From: Owenia fusiformis
Lineage: Eukaryota; Annelida; Polychaeta; Sabellida; Oweniidae
Assembly (NCBI GenBank): GCA_903813345.2
Contig: CAIIXF020000004.1
Span: forward strand, 30,197,985-30,261,984
DNA length: 64,000 nt
Reading direction: 5' to 3'
The translations under genes were made by a program, and so were the position numbers. Each line of letters begins with the position of its first letter. Positions within the stretch are counted from its first letter, which is position 1. This document shows positions 45,300 through 56,481 of this stretch, piece by piece. The notes under the pieces were generated by a model. That model did not search any database and was not told the origin of the DNA. It saw only the letters and a list, made by a program, of their open reading frames with translations.

Positions 45300-45443
45300 C
45301 TTGCACTATCAAGAGGATCCATTCTCTATATTATTGGCCAAACTACCGATCAGATGTGGAGAATTGGTAAGTCAGTGTTCTCGATACCAAGCAGCGAGCA
45401 ATCCCAACAGAGCACGAAAAGCCCCTTTGAAATCATCCTGGTG
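45300..45443 (+). pseudogene. Ty3/Gypsy-type integrase zinc-binding fragment (copy B)
   Basis: Equivalent of 25,180-25,326, with IKRIHSLYYWPNYRSDVENW-type and CSRC-type peptides in two frames. The same frame break at GGTAAGTCAG is present, so that damage predates the duplication. Confidence 0.6.
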
Positions 45444-45726
45444 AGCGACTTTACAAAATGAATAATAAAAACAAGGAGTTCACAAGTCTCGTCTCTTTTC
45501 TTGGACCCCTAATTCCAACATATGAATATAATAATAATATATACTTTTCTTAAAGATAATGAATGGATCTAAAAGGTACACCCATGTTCATGATCAGAAA
45601 ATATTCATAATTCAAGTTAGAATTGTTTGAAATTTTTTGAGATAACCTATGTGCTCCTTTGAGATTCAAGAGATACTGAAATAACATGTAGATTATAATT
45701 TTATATATGATGAATATTTGTTTCAG

Positions 45727-45840
45727 GCAAAACTCAAGAGTATTGTTGCTGGAAAATGTGACAAAGCCCTGGCACTTCTGGAAGCGATCAAAGTATACAA
45801 AGCACAAGTCAGGGCTTTGAAAAGCCGAATTCAAACAAGT
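45727..45840 (+). other. 114-bp exon-like cassette, copy 3
   Basis: TTTGTTTCAG before and GTAAGT after; 38 stop-free codons, the same as the copy at 25,611 including the Arg near the end. Confidence 0.5.
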
Positions 45841-46709
45841 GTAAGTTCATTTATCTGTTTATTATTTAATTCTAATAATCGCATCAACGTGCAACGGATG
45901 AAGTAAAGAGAAATACTTACCAATCCAGCATTCAAGTCGTCAAATGTATGCAATTAATTATTTTTGTATGGCCCGGTGCCATAATTATGTATTGATATAC
46001 TTTGAATATAAATCTTCCATAACCTAAAATATTGCAAAACATTATGCGGGGTGACTGAAATCCAAACAAAGGACATTCTACAAGGTTTTCTGGCTATCGA
46101 ACTTGGTCAATTTTATGTTCAAATAAATGACAACTATTGTTTGACATTTATTTCATATACTAACGCTCGCCTTACCCAGCCTTAATTTAAATTATTTTCT
46201 TATTCCAATTGTTGAACAACAAAAAGGCCAACAACCAATTGACAGATGATGTACTTGTTAACCAAACAATGAAAGATCTTGGAGGTGACGAACAGAAAGG
46301 TTCAAAACTCTTGATGGTGTCCCTTGTGTTTTCAGATAGGTTGTTTTTGCTGATCTGATTTTCATTGAAATACGTTTCTGAAATTATGATTTTAACTAAT
46401 ATAGCACATGTACTTATGCAACTGTGTGTTGAAGTTTCCCTTTTTGTTGTTTAAATGACAACATTAGAGTAGCTATAGTTCAAATAAGCCGTTCTAAATG
46501 TTTCTTGGTCATGCACCAGGTCATGATCCAGTAGTGTATCAAAAATATGTGTCAGACACGCAAAATGCTCACTGGATGGTAGAGGAAGTTGCCCGACACT
46601 ATCTCCTGAAATCTGCGAGTCAACAAAAGAATTATGACAACAAGATTTCCAAGAGATACTGAAATAACATGTAGATTATAATTTTATATATGATGAATAT
46701 TTGTTTCAG

Positions 46710-46823
46710 GCCAAACTCAAGAGTATTGTTGCTGGAAAATGTGACAAAGCCCTGGCACTTCTGGAAGCGATCAAAGTATACAAAGCACAAGTCAGGGCTT
46801 TGAAAAGCCAAATTCAAACAAGT
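46710..46823 (+). other. 114-bp exon-like cassette, copy 4
   Basis: Same boundaries and length; carries the GCC first codon and the Gln variant, as at 26,594. It therefore pairs with cassette 2, as expected if the 983-bp duplication came first. Confidence 0.5.
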
Positions 46824-47464
46824 GTAAGTTCATTTATCTGTCTATTTAATTCTAATAATCGCATCAACGTGCAACGGATGAAGTAAAGAGAAATACTTAC
46901 CAATCCAGCATTCAAGTCGTCAAATGTATGCAATTAATTATTTTTGTATGGCCCGGTGCCATAATTATGTATTGATATACTTTGAATATAAATCTTCCAT
47001 AACCTAAAATATTGCAAAACATTATGCGGGGTGACTGAAATCCAAACAAAGGACATTCTATAAGGTTTTCTGGCTATCGAACTTGGTCAATTTTATGTTC
47101 AAATAAATGACAACTATTGTTTGACATTTATTTCATATACTAACGCTCGCCTTACCCAGCCTTAATTTTAACTTATTTTCTTATTCCAATTGTTGAACAA
47201 AAAGGCCAACAACCAATTGACAGATGATGTACTTGTTAACCAAACAATGAAAGATCTTGGATGTGACGAACAGAAAGGAACTCTTGATGGTGTCCCTTGT
47301 GTTTTCAGATAGGTTGTTTTTGCTGATCTGATTTTCATCGAAAAACGTTTCTGAAATTATGATTTTAACTAAAAAAGCATGTACTTATGCAACTGTGTGT
47401 TGAAGTTTCCCTTTTTGTTGTTTAAATGACAAGATTAGAGTAGCTATAGTTCAAATAAGCCGTT

Positions 47465-47938
47465 CTAAATGTTTCTTGGTCCCGCACCAGGTCATGATCC
47501 AGTAGTGTATCAAACATATGTGTCAGACACGCAAAATGCTCCCTGGATGGTAGAGGAAGTTGCCCGACACTATCTCCTGAAATCAGCGAGTCAACAAAAG
47601 AATTATGACAACAAGATTTCCCACAATAAGCACAAGATGGTTGCACAAGTACAGTATTGTTGCACTCTACAGTAGGGAAGCCAGGCCTATCACCAAAACT
47701 GCAGAATAAATGGTTGGGACCCTTCATGATCCTGGGAAAGTTGTCTGATCTAGTGTTTGAGGTGTCACGATTCGCTAATGAGAAGAAGACGGCCCATCAT
47801 AATCAATTGAAACCATATTTGGGACCCTGTGATCTACCCAGCATATCAGGGAACAAACCCTCTTATCTTGAAGATGGAAATACTGCATCTGAGGGAGATG
47901 ATCTAAGAAATCCAGCTTTTCTGCCGTGCCACATATGA
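47465..47938 (+). pseudogene. Ty3/Gypsy integrase C-terminal region (copy B)
   Basis: Less damaged than copy A: 47,469-47,675 reads APGHDPVVYQTYVSDTQNA, WMVEEVARHYLLKSASQQK and NKHKM. After a frame change, 47,657-47,938 reads GKPGLSPKLQNKWLGPFMIL, FEVSRFANEKK and HHNQLKPYLGP. The segment normally linking them (K-x-G-D-x-V-W) is missing. Ends at TGA 47,936-47,938. Confidence 0.78.
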
Positions 47939-48131
47939 AAACTGATTTAATTATATTGTATCTTCTAAACCTTGCTGAATAAATAAATGAAAAAAAAAAT
48001 AAATAAATAAAAAATGATCTACCATGTCATTTTCATATATGTGCTGCCTCCAGCTCACATTAACATGTAACAACAAAAATTGGGGGGAAACATAAGGAAA
48101 ACATAAAACAAACTGAGTATTCCCCAGACAT

Positions 48132-48422
48132 ATGCCAACAATTTTGGAGATAAATATGCAAAAAATGGGGAAGAAACTGATTTCTCACCTCAAAAGGAAG
48201 AACCCATACAAACATGACCAATCAACCAATCCACCAGCCATTCCAGATATAGTAGTTGCTGTACCACCTGTGGAGTCAAGTATTTTAACCACTGCCGCAC
48301 AGTTGGCAGGCATCCCAACCTGCCAACTGGAGTCGGAAGTATCCCTGAACACATCCCCCCACACTCCCCCAGCTAGCTACACCACTTCAACTAGAGTCAG
48401 AGATTTTCCTGACATGCAGTGA
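48132..48422 (+). CDS. Unrecognised 96-codon frame (copy B)
   Basis: Partner of 28,122-28,412, with Thr for Lys at position 3 and Asn for Tyr at position 8. Pro/Ser/Thr-rich C-terminal half. No recognised domain. Confidence 0.3.
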   Translation: MPTILEINMQKMGKKLISHLKRKNPYKHDQSTNPPAIPDIVVAVPPVESSILTTAAQLAGIPTCQLESEVSLNTSPHTPPASYTTSTRVRDFPDMQ

Positions 48423-48814
48423 TATCAGTCCTCTTCATTCCCCACCTCACCTGGATTTCGATTTTGGGGCGTCGGTAGACCCAAAACGAGGTATTGTGTT
48501 ACGAGGACACACAGGTAGTAGCTGAGACCAGTAAAGCTCTCTCTGATGCCTCACGTCCTTCTAACGGGGTTGCCGTCAGTGTAGACCAGAAGGCAGCCCC
48601 AGACCTGAGTCGGAGCTTTGTGATCACCTTATAGCACAGATTCAAACACTGCTAGATACAATTGCAAATAGCAAAGATGAAGCAGAAGTTCCTCCATCCC
48701 AAATACCTACTACACATTTTTTGTGTCACCCTGTACATATGGTTACTTATTTACAAATTATTATTACAGGATTTAGAGAATAATAAAATTTGAAATCTGT
48801 GAAATCTAATTTAG

Positions 48815-49115
48815 GAACTGCAAAATTGATTGTAGACATACGTCCAGTATCAAATTCACCCTATCTATTTTTGGGACATTCAGATAAACTGAAAAAAACA
48901 TTTCACGAATATGCCAGAAGTACAAAATGACAAACGTCACTGCAACTGAGAGACGCATATTAATCGAGAGCCTCCTGTCAGGAAAAAATGAGGCAACTTT
49001 GGTCACCAGACATCTTTCCCACAGCCAAAATGTTGTAAAAACACACTATGACGCATCAGGTATTTCCCAGGCATGTGCAGCACACAATACTATAGCAACA
49101 CTTATGCAAAGGTAA
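48815..49115 (+). pseudogene. Second tyrosine recombinase, C-terminal catalytic part (YR2, copy B)
   Basis: The frame 48,927-49,115 reads NVTATERRILIESLLSGKNE, then RHLSHSQNVVKTHYD and ends IATLMQR. His to Tyr spacing is nine residues, as in the family (compare the general pattern GHSS..TT..Y). The preceding SPYLFLGHSDK segment is in another frame. The stop overlaps a GGTAAGT donor-like sequence, so a splice site at the end of the coding block is possible. Confidence 0.58.
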
Positions 49116-49570
49116 GTTCTGTCAATAACATTCACAATCATGCTAGTATCTAACAATTTTAACAAGAGACATGAAGTGAAAAAATCACCTCTAAATAGAC
49201 ACATAACTGGGCAAGAAGACAAAATGCTTGGTCAGAGGTTAATCAGTTCTTGAGATCCATGTTGCAAAAATTAGTTGATACGTCTTCCAAAATAAAGCAA
49301 CTGGATACAGCCTTCAACTATGACTCAAATGGTAGTGCTTTCTCAGCCAGGAACACCCAAAGTTTTGCCCCATTAATTCATGAAGACAAATCTGCCAATA
49401 AAGCCTTCAATAAACTATAGTAGGCATGGATTGATATGTAAAGGAAAACATTTATGCCTACTTTGATAACCAAAAAGCAATAGGTACTCCCATAGAGCCT
49501 GCAATCAGCTTTATAACCAAGGCAACTACAGACGGAAATGGAAGTGTTAAAAAGGCAATTGCAGACTTCA

Positions 49571-50410
49571 TTGCGCATAAAGACTGCTGATATAAGAAAG
49601 CACATGAGAAATATATATTTTCAAATTGAGTTAGTACCTTGTAAAATCAACTATGACTGGTCAAGGTTTGGTAAATTCAGCTTTGAAAAAGCTTTACATA
49701 AACAATAGTCTAACTATTTAGCTCAGTCAGGCAAATTAATGTTCTATGGGCCATTTTTGAAAAATGCTGGTGAATTGTGCCATTGATGCATTGATAAGAG
49801 GATATTGATAAGTGTTTGCATACTAGAGCAGCTTGTTAAATAGAGTAGAAGTATACAGTATTCCACCATATTTGAAGTGTGGTCGAACTAAAGACAAGAA
49901 GATTGTTTTGAGGACATAAGAATTTAATTTCCTTGTAGTCCTGCCAACCTCATATGGAGAATGTACATTCTTGGGAGGGGGAATCAGGAAAGATGGCTAT
50001 GGGCACTTGAGTGTCAAATGACCAGGATTCCTTCGTACACAGAGTTTCCTTCCTAGTTGCTCACCCTGAAAAATGGGTCCAGATGGTGACATTTCATATT
50101 TATGCCACAATGGGGCTGTATAAAACCCGACCAAGTGACACTTGTGCCTCATATTATCAATAATACTACATTAATTTGTATAAATATGAGAAAATGTATT
50201 GGCCATGAATCATACCCAGAATGTTTGTTACACCTTAGATATTAAAGGTATACCTACTTTCCTAATTGTATAGGTGTGGTCACCCCACCTAGGGAAGAAG
50301 GGGGGGGGGGCAGCATAAATGTGGGTACCCTTCAGAATCGGTTTTCGATCCAACTGGTAAGTTGTGATTTTTTCATTTTTCATAAAAAGCATAAAATGTG
50401 ACTGATAGCA
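49571..50410. other. Lower-similarity extension of segment B
   Basis: Aligns with about 29,780-30,710 but with many differences, including GGACAT and GTCACCCCACCTAGGGAAGA blocks that anchor the match. No supported gene. Confidence 0.55.
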
Positions 50411-52025
50411 ATTGGACAGTCCATCATATAAAAATGGTATTCTATCATAATTTCTGGTAAATTTTACTCTCTGTTACGGAAAAACACAAAAGAGTTCACA
50501 CTCCAAAATTCACATTTTCTCAATAATTAAATAATTTCAGGCCACAAAATGATAATGGAACAATATAGATAAAGGACTGTAGGGACCAGCTATGCCATTT
50601 AATATGTTTTATATCAGTAGTAAAGGGAACAGAGGTGAACTTTGATTATTTTTCAATTTGTACAAAGATATATAAATATACTTTTTATTTATAAATATTA
50701 TTTTACAATCATACTATTTCATATCTGTAATTGATTATTTTTTCAACATGTTAAGTGAATTAATATAAATAAATGACATTGTTTTTCTATTCTTTCTCGT
50801 ACTCAGATTCTGATTTTGTGTCATAGTGTTTTTTATTTTATTTTACGAGCTTTTAAGTAAGACTGATGGTGATGATGAATTCAGTGATCATGATGAGAGA
50901 ATTAGGATTTAAAAAGATTATGTATAAGTAAGATTAAAAGAGGTTATTAATATGATTAAAAGAGGTTAATAATAATCTATTTTATATATCTAAGCACAAG
51001 CACCAAAGAGAAGGCAATTTACAATGTTTAAGGCAAACAAATTATGACAAAAAATTATTTTCAAAAGCCGTTAAAAAAGGTGCCCCACCTACCCACAACA
51101 ATGGTTGCCATAACAGCCGCCATAACAATTGTAATGACACTAACCCATTGTCTTTAGTCTTGTTTAGAAAAAATGTAAAGTAGTATTACAATTTGTCAAG
51201 GTTCACTCCTGTAATTGATACCTAACAGATGGATAAACTACCCAATCGAGATATAAATATAAATTAATTCTGATTGGAATAAAATAATAATTTTGTAATC
51301 CGGATCGATATAAAAATTTTCAGCTCATTTAGATTATTTCTGTAACACATCAGGACTAGATCTAGACTAATTATAACCCACTTGAGATAAAAAATACAAC
51401 CTTACCGAAATGTGCAAAATGTTTTTCATTTGCAAGTACTGGTTTTAATCCATCAAAAACTAGAGATTATTCTGCCAATATTTGTTTTTTCTCCCAGAAA
51501 TTGAACGCCAAAAGAGATGGTAAGATTAGTGTTTTACTTATATTTTTTCCTTTAACATGTCATTATCCATTTGTTAGTTAAATGTTACCCATTTTAGAAG
51601 TATTATCACTCAGTTTTTCAAATATATCACCCCACCCCAAATGTACAATTTAAATTTTTTTAAATTCTGGTGTCCCAATACCCCTGTATACTATATCTTA
51701 CCTCTATAACTTCCCCTCTTACACCTTAATCCATATTTTAGCCTTTCTTATACACATTATACTCCAGGGGTTCACTAACAGAACTTTCGCAAAGTTACGA
51801 ATTCGCAACTCATTTGTTAATTTGGTAAATGTGCATTAAAAGAACTTTCATAAAGTTACCAATCACAAAGTTACAAAAAATGGCGTCACATATGCTTTCG
51901 TTCATTACTTTAATAGCACCTCAGACCCCTTCATAAGTCATTTGTTACTTAACGAACACATATACTCCTGTGATTTTAATTGTGACACCTTTATTATCCA
52001 TAATAAATGCAACCACCTATTCATT
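50411..52025. other. AT-rich stretch without recognised genes
   Basis: I see no supported frame. A small direct repeat GATTAAAAGAGGTTA.TAAT is at about 50,933-50,973. GTTGCCATAACAGCCGCCATAAC near 51,105 resembles GTTACCATAACAACCATAAC near 63,030. A CTTTCGCAAAGTTACGAATTC / CTTTCATAAAGTTACCAATC pair at about 51,785 and 51,845 precedes the Harbinger fragment and could belong to its end. Confidence 0.4.
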
Positions 52026-52031
52026 TACTAA

Positions 52032-52429
52032 GATGGCAGCGATCTTGAGACATCACATTGTTATGAGAGAGCAGGAAAGGCAGGTCAGAGATGTGCGTGA
52101 GCTGCCCTTTGTCAGAAAAGAAACCTACCAATGGCTATGGCGCACCTGAACATGATTGCGTCAAGCAATTTCACCTTGGACAGCAACAAATCTAGATGTT
52201 AGATGAACTGATTGGGCCCAAGATGGAATGTCCAACCTCCTGTCATCCGGGATTACAAAGTGTGTTTGCAATCTGTGTCGCTTTGCATTTCTTCACTCAA
52301 GGGGACCATTATAACACCATTGGGGACAGTATAGGAGTGATGGCAGCATGTGTTTGCTACTGTTGGGCACTTTCCTCTGAGGTCAGATGCTTCATCTTTC
52401 TACAGAGACTCAACATATTGAAAGAGTAA
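52032..52429 (+). pseudogene. PIF/Harbinger (HARBI1-like) transposase N-terminal fragment
   Basis: The first frame starts with ATG at 52,033 and reads REQERQVRDVRELPFVRKET and QWLWRT before a stop. A second frame (52,196-52,429) reads LDELIGPKMECPTSCHPGLQ, VFAICVALHFFTQGDHYNTI and GDSIGV. This fits the HARBI1-type pattern L..LI.P.....T....L....QV..AL.FFA.G.....VGD..GVS that precedes the DDE core. The catalytic core is absent. Partner Myb-like protein not seen. Confidence 0.6.
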
Positions 52430-52745
52430 AAATCTTCCATTGTGAAGCATGATTTAGACTAAAATGATCTATTTTAAAATTGGATTTGTAAAAATCATAA
52501 TAAAAAAAGAAAGACATTTCGATGAAAATCATACTAAGATGTTAATTATCCCATTAATGGAAAAATATTTATGCTATCTAAGTATGAATTTGTTTTACCA
52601 ATATTTTCAGCTGTCTATTTTATATATTTATTCTTACAAAATATCAACTTTTTGGAAGAAAAATGTTTGTTTTACTCACAATTGTTTCAACATTTGTGGT
52701 CATGAGAAAGCACTGGTTCAGAATGGCATCACCATTCGTTACTTA

Positions 52746-53141
52746 CAGGGTGGACCAAAAAAAAGCAATACCCAATTTTAAATCAGAATGAAAATAGCTA
52801 TGTTCAATATGATACATTGATTTATATATCATTATAAAGGTAATCCATTTTCGAACAATTTGGTATATATATACTATGTCATGAAATCAATATTAAAAGT
52901 TTTATTATGCTCATTTGGGAGGCCGGGTCGGTATTTAAGGTATTCAGATTTTAGGGAGAAAATAGTAAATCTGCGGAATAATGTTGATTTTTATTTATAG
53001 AATATCATTTTGTTAGGTGAATACATGCTTGTATATTTGCATATTGTGTGAATAAACTTATTGTTTATGAATTTTAGTGTTGTTTATTATCAATAAGTAC
53101 TCAAAGGGGGTCTGTTAAAATACATTAAACATATATGTGAC
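52746..53141. other. Possible left end of a Tc1/mariner-like element
   Basis: TA followed by CAGGGTGGACCAAAAAAAAG at 52,746 looks like a Tc1/mariner-type terminus. It lies 400 bp before the transposase fragment and on the matching side, but no reverse-complement end is found downstream, so the element is incomplete or the match is chance. Confidence 0.35.
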
Positions 53142-53363
53142 AAGGATTTTATTTTCCAACAAGACATTGCCTCGTTCCATAGATCAAAGCAGACATTGGC
53201 ATTTCTTTGCAAACAAAGTGTCAATTTGATTGATCTCGATGCTTGGCCACCCAACAGTCCTGATGCTAATGTGTTTGATTTCCATACATGGATCCATCTT
53301 GAGGATATGGTACAATCAAAGCATCCAATAAACAGCATAGATGAGCTTAAACAGAATCTTTAA
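53142..53363 (+). pseudogene. Tc1/mariner-superfamily transposase C-terminus, DD37D spacing
   Basis: Open frame KDFIFQQDIASFH..., AWPPNSPDANVFDFHTW, then a SIDELKQNL tail and stop. Catalytic Asp of FQQD is at 53,163-53,165. The third catalytic position is Asp in NVFDF with 37 residues between, a spacing known for the maT group rather than mariner (DD34D) or Tc1 (DD34E). The N-terminal DNA-binding part and first Asp are missing. Confidence 0.72.
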
Positions 53364-53379
53364 GTGCTGAAATGAATTG

Positions 53380-54120
53380 CAACAGAAATCTCTCAATAAG
53401 GCAACAGCAGTCAGGTTACAGACTAACAAATACAAGGACAAGAATCAAAATGGCCAAGTGTGTATGGCCAAGGTTAGTACAGTTGTAGGAACTTGGGTGT
53501 GTAAAGTACTTATCATTGACAAGCGTGAATATTCTACGTCAAGTGTCATCCTTTTTACATCATTATTAAGGTTGAAGAGGAACCTTGATATTATATTATA
53601 ATTCAGATCATGTCATCTGGCTTAGATTCATGTGCCAGATCCTTAAGATGTTGTAGACAAAGCACGTGAATGTGAATCTTTTTATTACATTTTATATGTA
53701 TATGTACTATTATCAAGAGATTTAAGGCTGAATAAACAAAGCCTTTCATCTATTTTCTGCCACTGTTGAGCAGAGGACTTAGGAGAGAAATAGGAGAGCA
53801 GAGGAATAGGCAAAGCCTTTTGTCCAATCCGTTTCGTTAAACTGTATCAACGTTATGTATGTAATTTAATATATAGAAGAATAAAATATTTTTAATAATA
53901 ATGTACTACCACTGACACCGTTGGAGCTTCTTATTTAAAAATCTCCAAAAATGGTATGGCATGATCTGCGAAATTAAAAACCATCAAAATTAACTTGGAG
54001 TACAGTAATTTGATTAAGATGCGTATAAAATGTATCGACCTGCAGAGAAAATGCAGATGACCTTCCCACTTTATATAACCCCCGACAGAATCAACCTCCA
54101 TGTGCTGCCAGAACTCCTGT
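53380..54120. other. No recognised gene
   Basis: Short frames only. The block GCAGAGGACTTAGGAGAGAAAT is followed by a partial repeat of itself near 53,790-53,810. Confidence 0.35.
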
Positions 54121-54124
54121 GTCA

Positions 54125-54360
54125 TGAGCCACCATCGTGCAACAACGAAACACAGTACCAACTGCCTTGGAAATTCTTCATAAGACCCAGTTGATTTTAT
54201 AAAGATTGTGATTGTTTTAATGGTGCTCTGGTCACAACCACCTCACTGTCACAAGCCACCATTGTGTAACAATGGAACACAGCACAAACTGCCTTGGAAA
54301 GGTATTCAAAAATTCTCTATAAGACCCAGCTGATTTTATAAAAAAAGTGATTGCTTTGAT
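54125..54360. repeat. Local tandem duplication (about 115-125 bp units)
   Basis: AGCCACCAT.GTG.AACAA and CTGCCTTGGAAA...AAGACCCAG.TGATTTTATAAA occur in two successive units, starting at about 54,127 and 54,252. The second has an inserted GGTATTCAAAA. Confidence 0.75.
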
Positions 54361-54879
54361 TGCAACAGCAAGTTCAACACCAAACCCACTTTGTCCAGAC
54401 CTAGAAAACTAGTAGGACACTCAGCCAGACTACTGAGGGTATCATTGCCCCAAAAAATAGAACACTTGCCAGCAAGAAAGAACTCACGACCAGAAAAGGG
54501 GACTTATCAAGAAGTGGAAACTCAATCCCTCTGACTCATCACCAGAGAGGAGTTTCAACCATGAGTGGGGCACTGGTCCTCAGAACCTTGTTGCTGGGAT
54601 TGTCTTAAAATCAATTACAGAAGATATCCCTATTTGTATACTACCACTTTAGAAAAGCAGATTTAGACAAGGTATCTGAAGGAATTCAAAAGGTATTGAT
54701 TATTTAAGGACAGATAAACAATTAAAAATAGTATCTGTTAGACAGATAGTTAGTTGACCAAGAAGATCTTTAGACACCCGCGAGTTGGCAACAGAAAGAT
54801 TAACCTTGAAAAAAAAACATCTGCAAAATATTCTGCGCAGAATTGAATTACACAGGTATGCCAAAAGCTTAAATTTGAT

Positions 54880-55063
54880 AGACAGCTATTTAATTTTTAA
54901 TGCGATTTTCAGGCATGATGGACCCTGTAATGTTTTGTTGTGGAATAATCATAAATATCTTGTGCTGCAATTAATTATTTTACCTTTAGGCCAGACGACA
55001 AACATGCAAACCCATCTCAAAAGAAAGCATGGGATTGTTGGTAAAGAAGATAGCAAGCTGTGA
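54880..55063 (+). pseudogene. Possible BED-type zinc finger fragment
   Basis: The C-terminal part of a frame ending at 55,063 reads TTNMQTHLKRKHG, which fits the T-x-N-L..HL...H half of BED fingers found in hAT transposases and domesticated relatives. The Cys pair is not intact (only CNV-L). No hAT catalytic region is recognised downstream. Confidence 0.4.
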
Positions 55064-55409
55064 AGTCAAGTCTAGTCAAGTCAAAATCTCTACCGTCATC
55101 AGAAGGCAAGCAGCAGTCTTCTCGAATATACTTGCACTTGCCCAAAACGAGGGGTCATTTAACGCTACATTGCGAAGATGAAAAAAATGAAGACTGGTTG
55201 TCAAATGCAGAGTCTTTTCCATCATATCAACATTGTTACACGGATTAAAAAAAGTGAAAAAGAAAAGGAAAGATTATACATTGGACTTGATCGAGTTTAT
55301 GCCCGAGCAGCCCATTAGAATTTATACTTGAGTTGTCTGACTTAAGAGTTAGCTTACATGTGGTAAATTACTGGCACCTTGTTAATTGTACTGTTCAATT
55401 TGATTTTAT

Positions 55410-55870
55410 ATAATCATTTATTTTATTCAGTGTTATGTTGAAGGCATCGAGGAACTCTCCCCCCAGTTTTTATCAAAACCTGACCAAAGACCAGTTTTGC
55501 AAGAGTGTGTGGGGGGGGGGGCAGGTCATTAAACCTGACATGATAACATGGAGGAAAGAGCTCAAAAAGTTGGGAAGTGAGTTAACCTGGGATCTTGATG
55601 TCTAGCTACCAAGAAAATGTTCTGGTAAAAACTTAACAGGGGAGACATTTTGACCCCCCCCCCTCCCCTTAGGGCTTCTAGGATTGATAATAGTGAGAGT
55701 TGAGCAAGAAGGACTGCATAGTGGCAGAAAGGTAGATGTCTAAGCCTGATATAATCATTTATTTTATTCAGTATTATGTTGGAAGGCATTGTGGCACTTT
55801 CCAACCAGTTTTTATCAACACCTGTCCTAAAACAAGTTTTGCAAGAATATTTAAATAAGGGGGTCATAAC
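55410..55870. repeat. Local direct repeat with poly-G and poly-C tracts
   Basis: A segment starting ATTTATTTTATTCAGT.TTATGTTG and running through CCAGTTTTTATCAA.ACCTG and AGTTTTGCAAGA occurs at about 55,416 and 55,757 with about 340 bp spacing. A G-run is at 55,510-55,520 and a C-run at 55,654-55,663. Confidence 0.7.
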
Positions 55871-56259
55871 CACTACTATGAATATGTTACATTGATTTTA
55901 ATAAAAAAAATGAGTCTTTAAGATTTAATTCATTAAATTGTTTCTGAAATCAAAGAATTTTGGGGAGAGGAACTCAATGACTAATGTATAGTCTCGTGAG
56001 ATAAAGCTGGCCTTAGATTTGACCTTTGGTTCAAAAGGTCAAAAAGTTGATTTTTCAAATTTTACGAATCTCTTTAACATCTTCTTCAAATTGCCAGGAG
56101 TTCCAATTTGACCCTAGATTTGAGATTTAACCTTTGACAAGCTCTTAATCAAAGTATCAAACACACTTTAAGATTGCTTGCGATCTTGATATCTATTTTT
56201 ATAATGATTTTTGTGTTCATTAATAAGAGAGGGGGTTTCTGTGTCGAGTGCAGAATTTG

Positions 56260-56481
56260 GGTGCAAACAACTCCTATGAAGAGGCCAGAAAGAGGGTAGA
56301 GCAGAATGAAGTTTTGAAATCTAGGATGAGAGCCAGCTTTGATAACAAGATGCCGAATGCTCTTTTGACAATTTCATTGAATATGCCCCCAGTGGGATCC
56401 TCAGATGTCACTAGAACAATATTCATGATATTTGACAGCCTTAAGATAAGATGGTCAGCCAACATACTCAATCCATGTTAG
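56260..56481 (+). CDS. Unrecognised frame, weakly transposase-like
   Basis: Reads YEEARKRVEQNEVLKSRMRA, DNKMPNALLTISLNMPP and ends at TAG. No ATG at the start. The stretch ALLTISLNMPP followed by a D...F.SLK.RWSANI segment faintly resembles the C-terminal dimerisation region of hAT-type proteins, but I would not assign it without a search. Confidence 0.25.
   Translation, partial: GANNSYEEARKRVEQNEVLKSRMRASFDNKMPNALLTISLNMPPVGSSDVTRTIFMIFDSLKIRWSANILNPC

Larger units (their letters stand above)
45665..47610 (+). repeat. 983-bp tandem duplication (copy B)
   Basis: Same structure as 25,549-27,500: exon-like cassettes at 45,727 and 46,710, and integrase pieces near 46,500-46,650 and 47,465-47,610. 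Confidence 0.9.
39366..49570 (+). repeat. Segmental duplication, copy B (core)
   Basis: Partner of 19,372-29,551, in the same orientation. It begins at AGTGCTTGAGAAATTTGAG, where copy A has a different left flank. It lacks the retroposed insertion of A, keeps the natural end of the Penelope block, and ends where A gains about 240 bp. Lower similarity continues to about 50,410. Confidence 0.92.
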
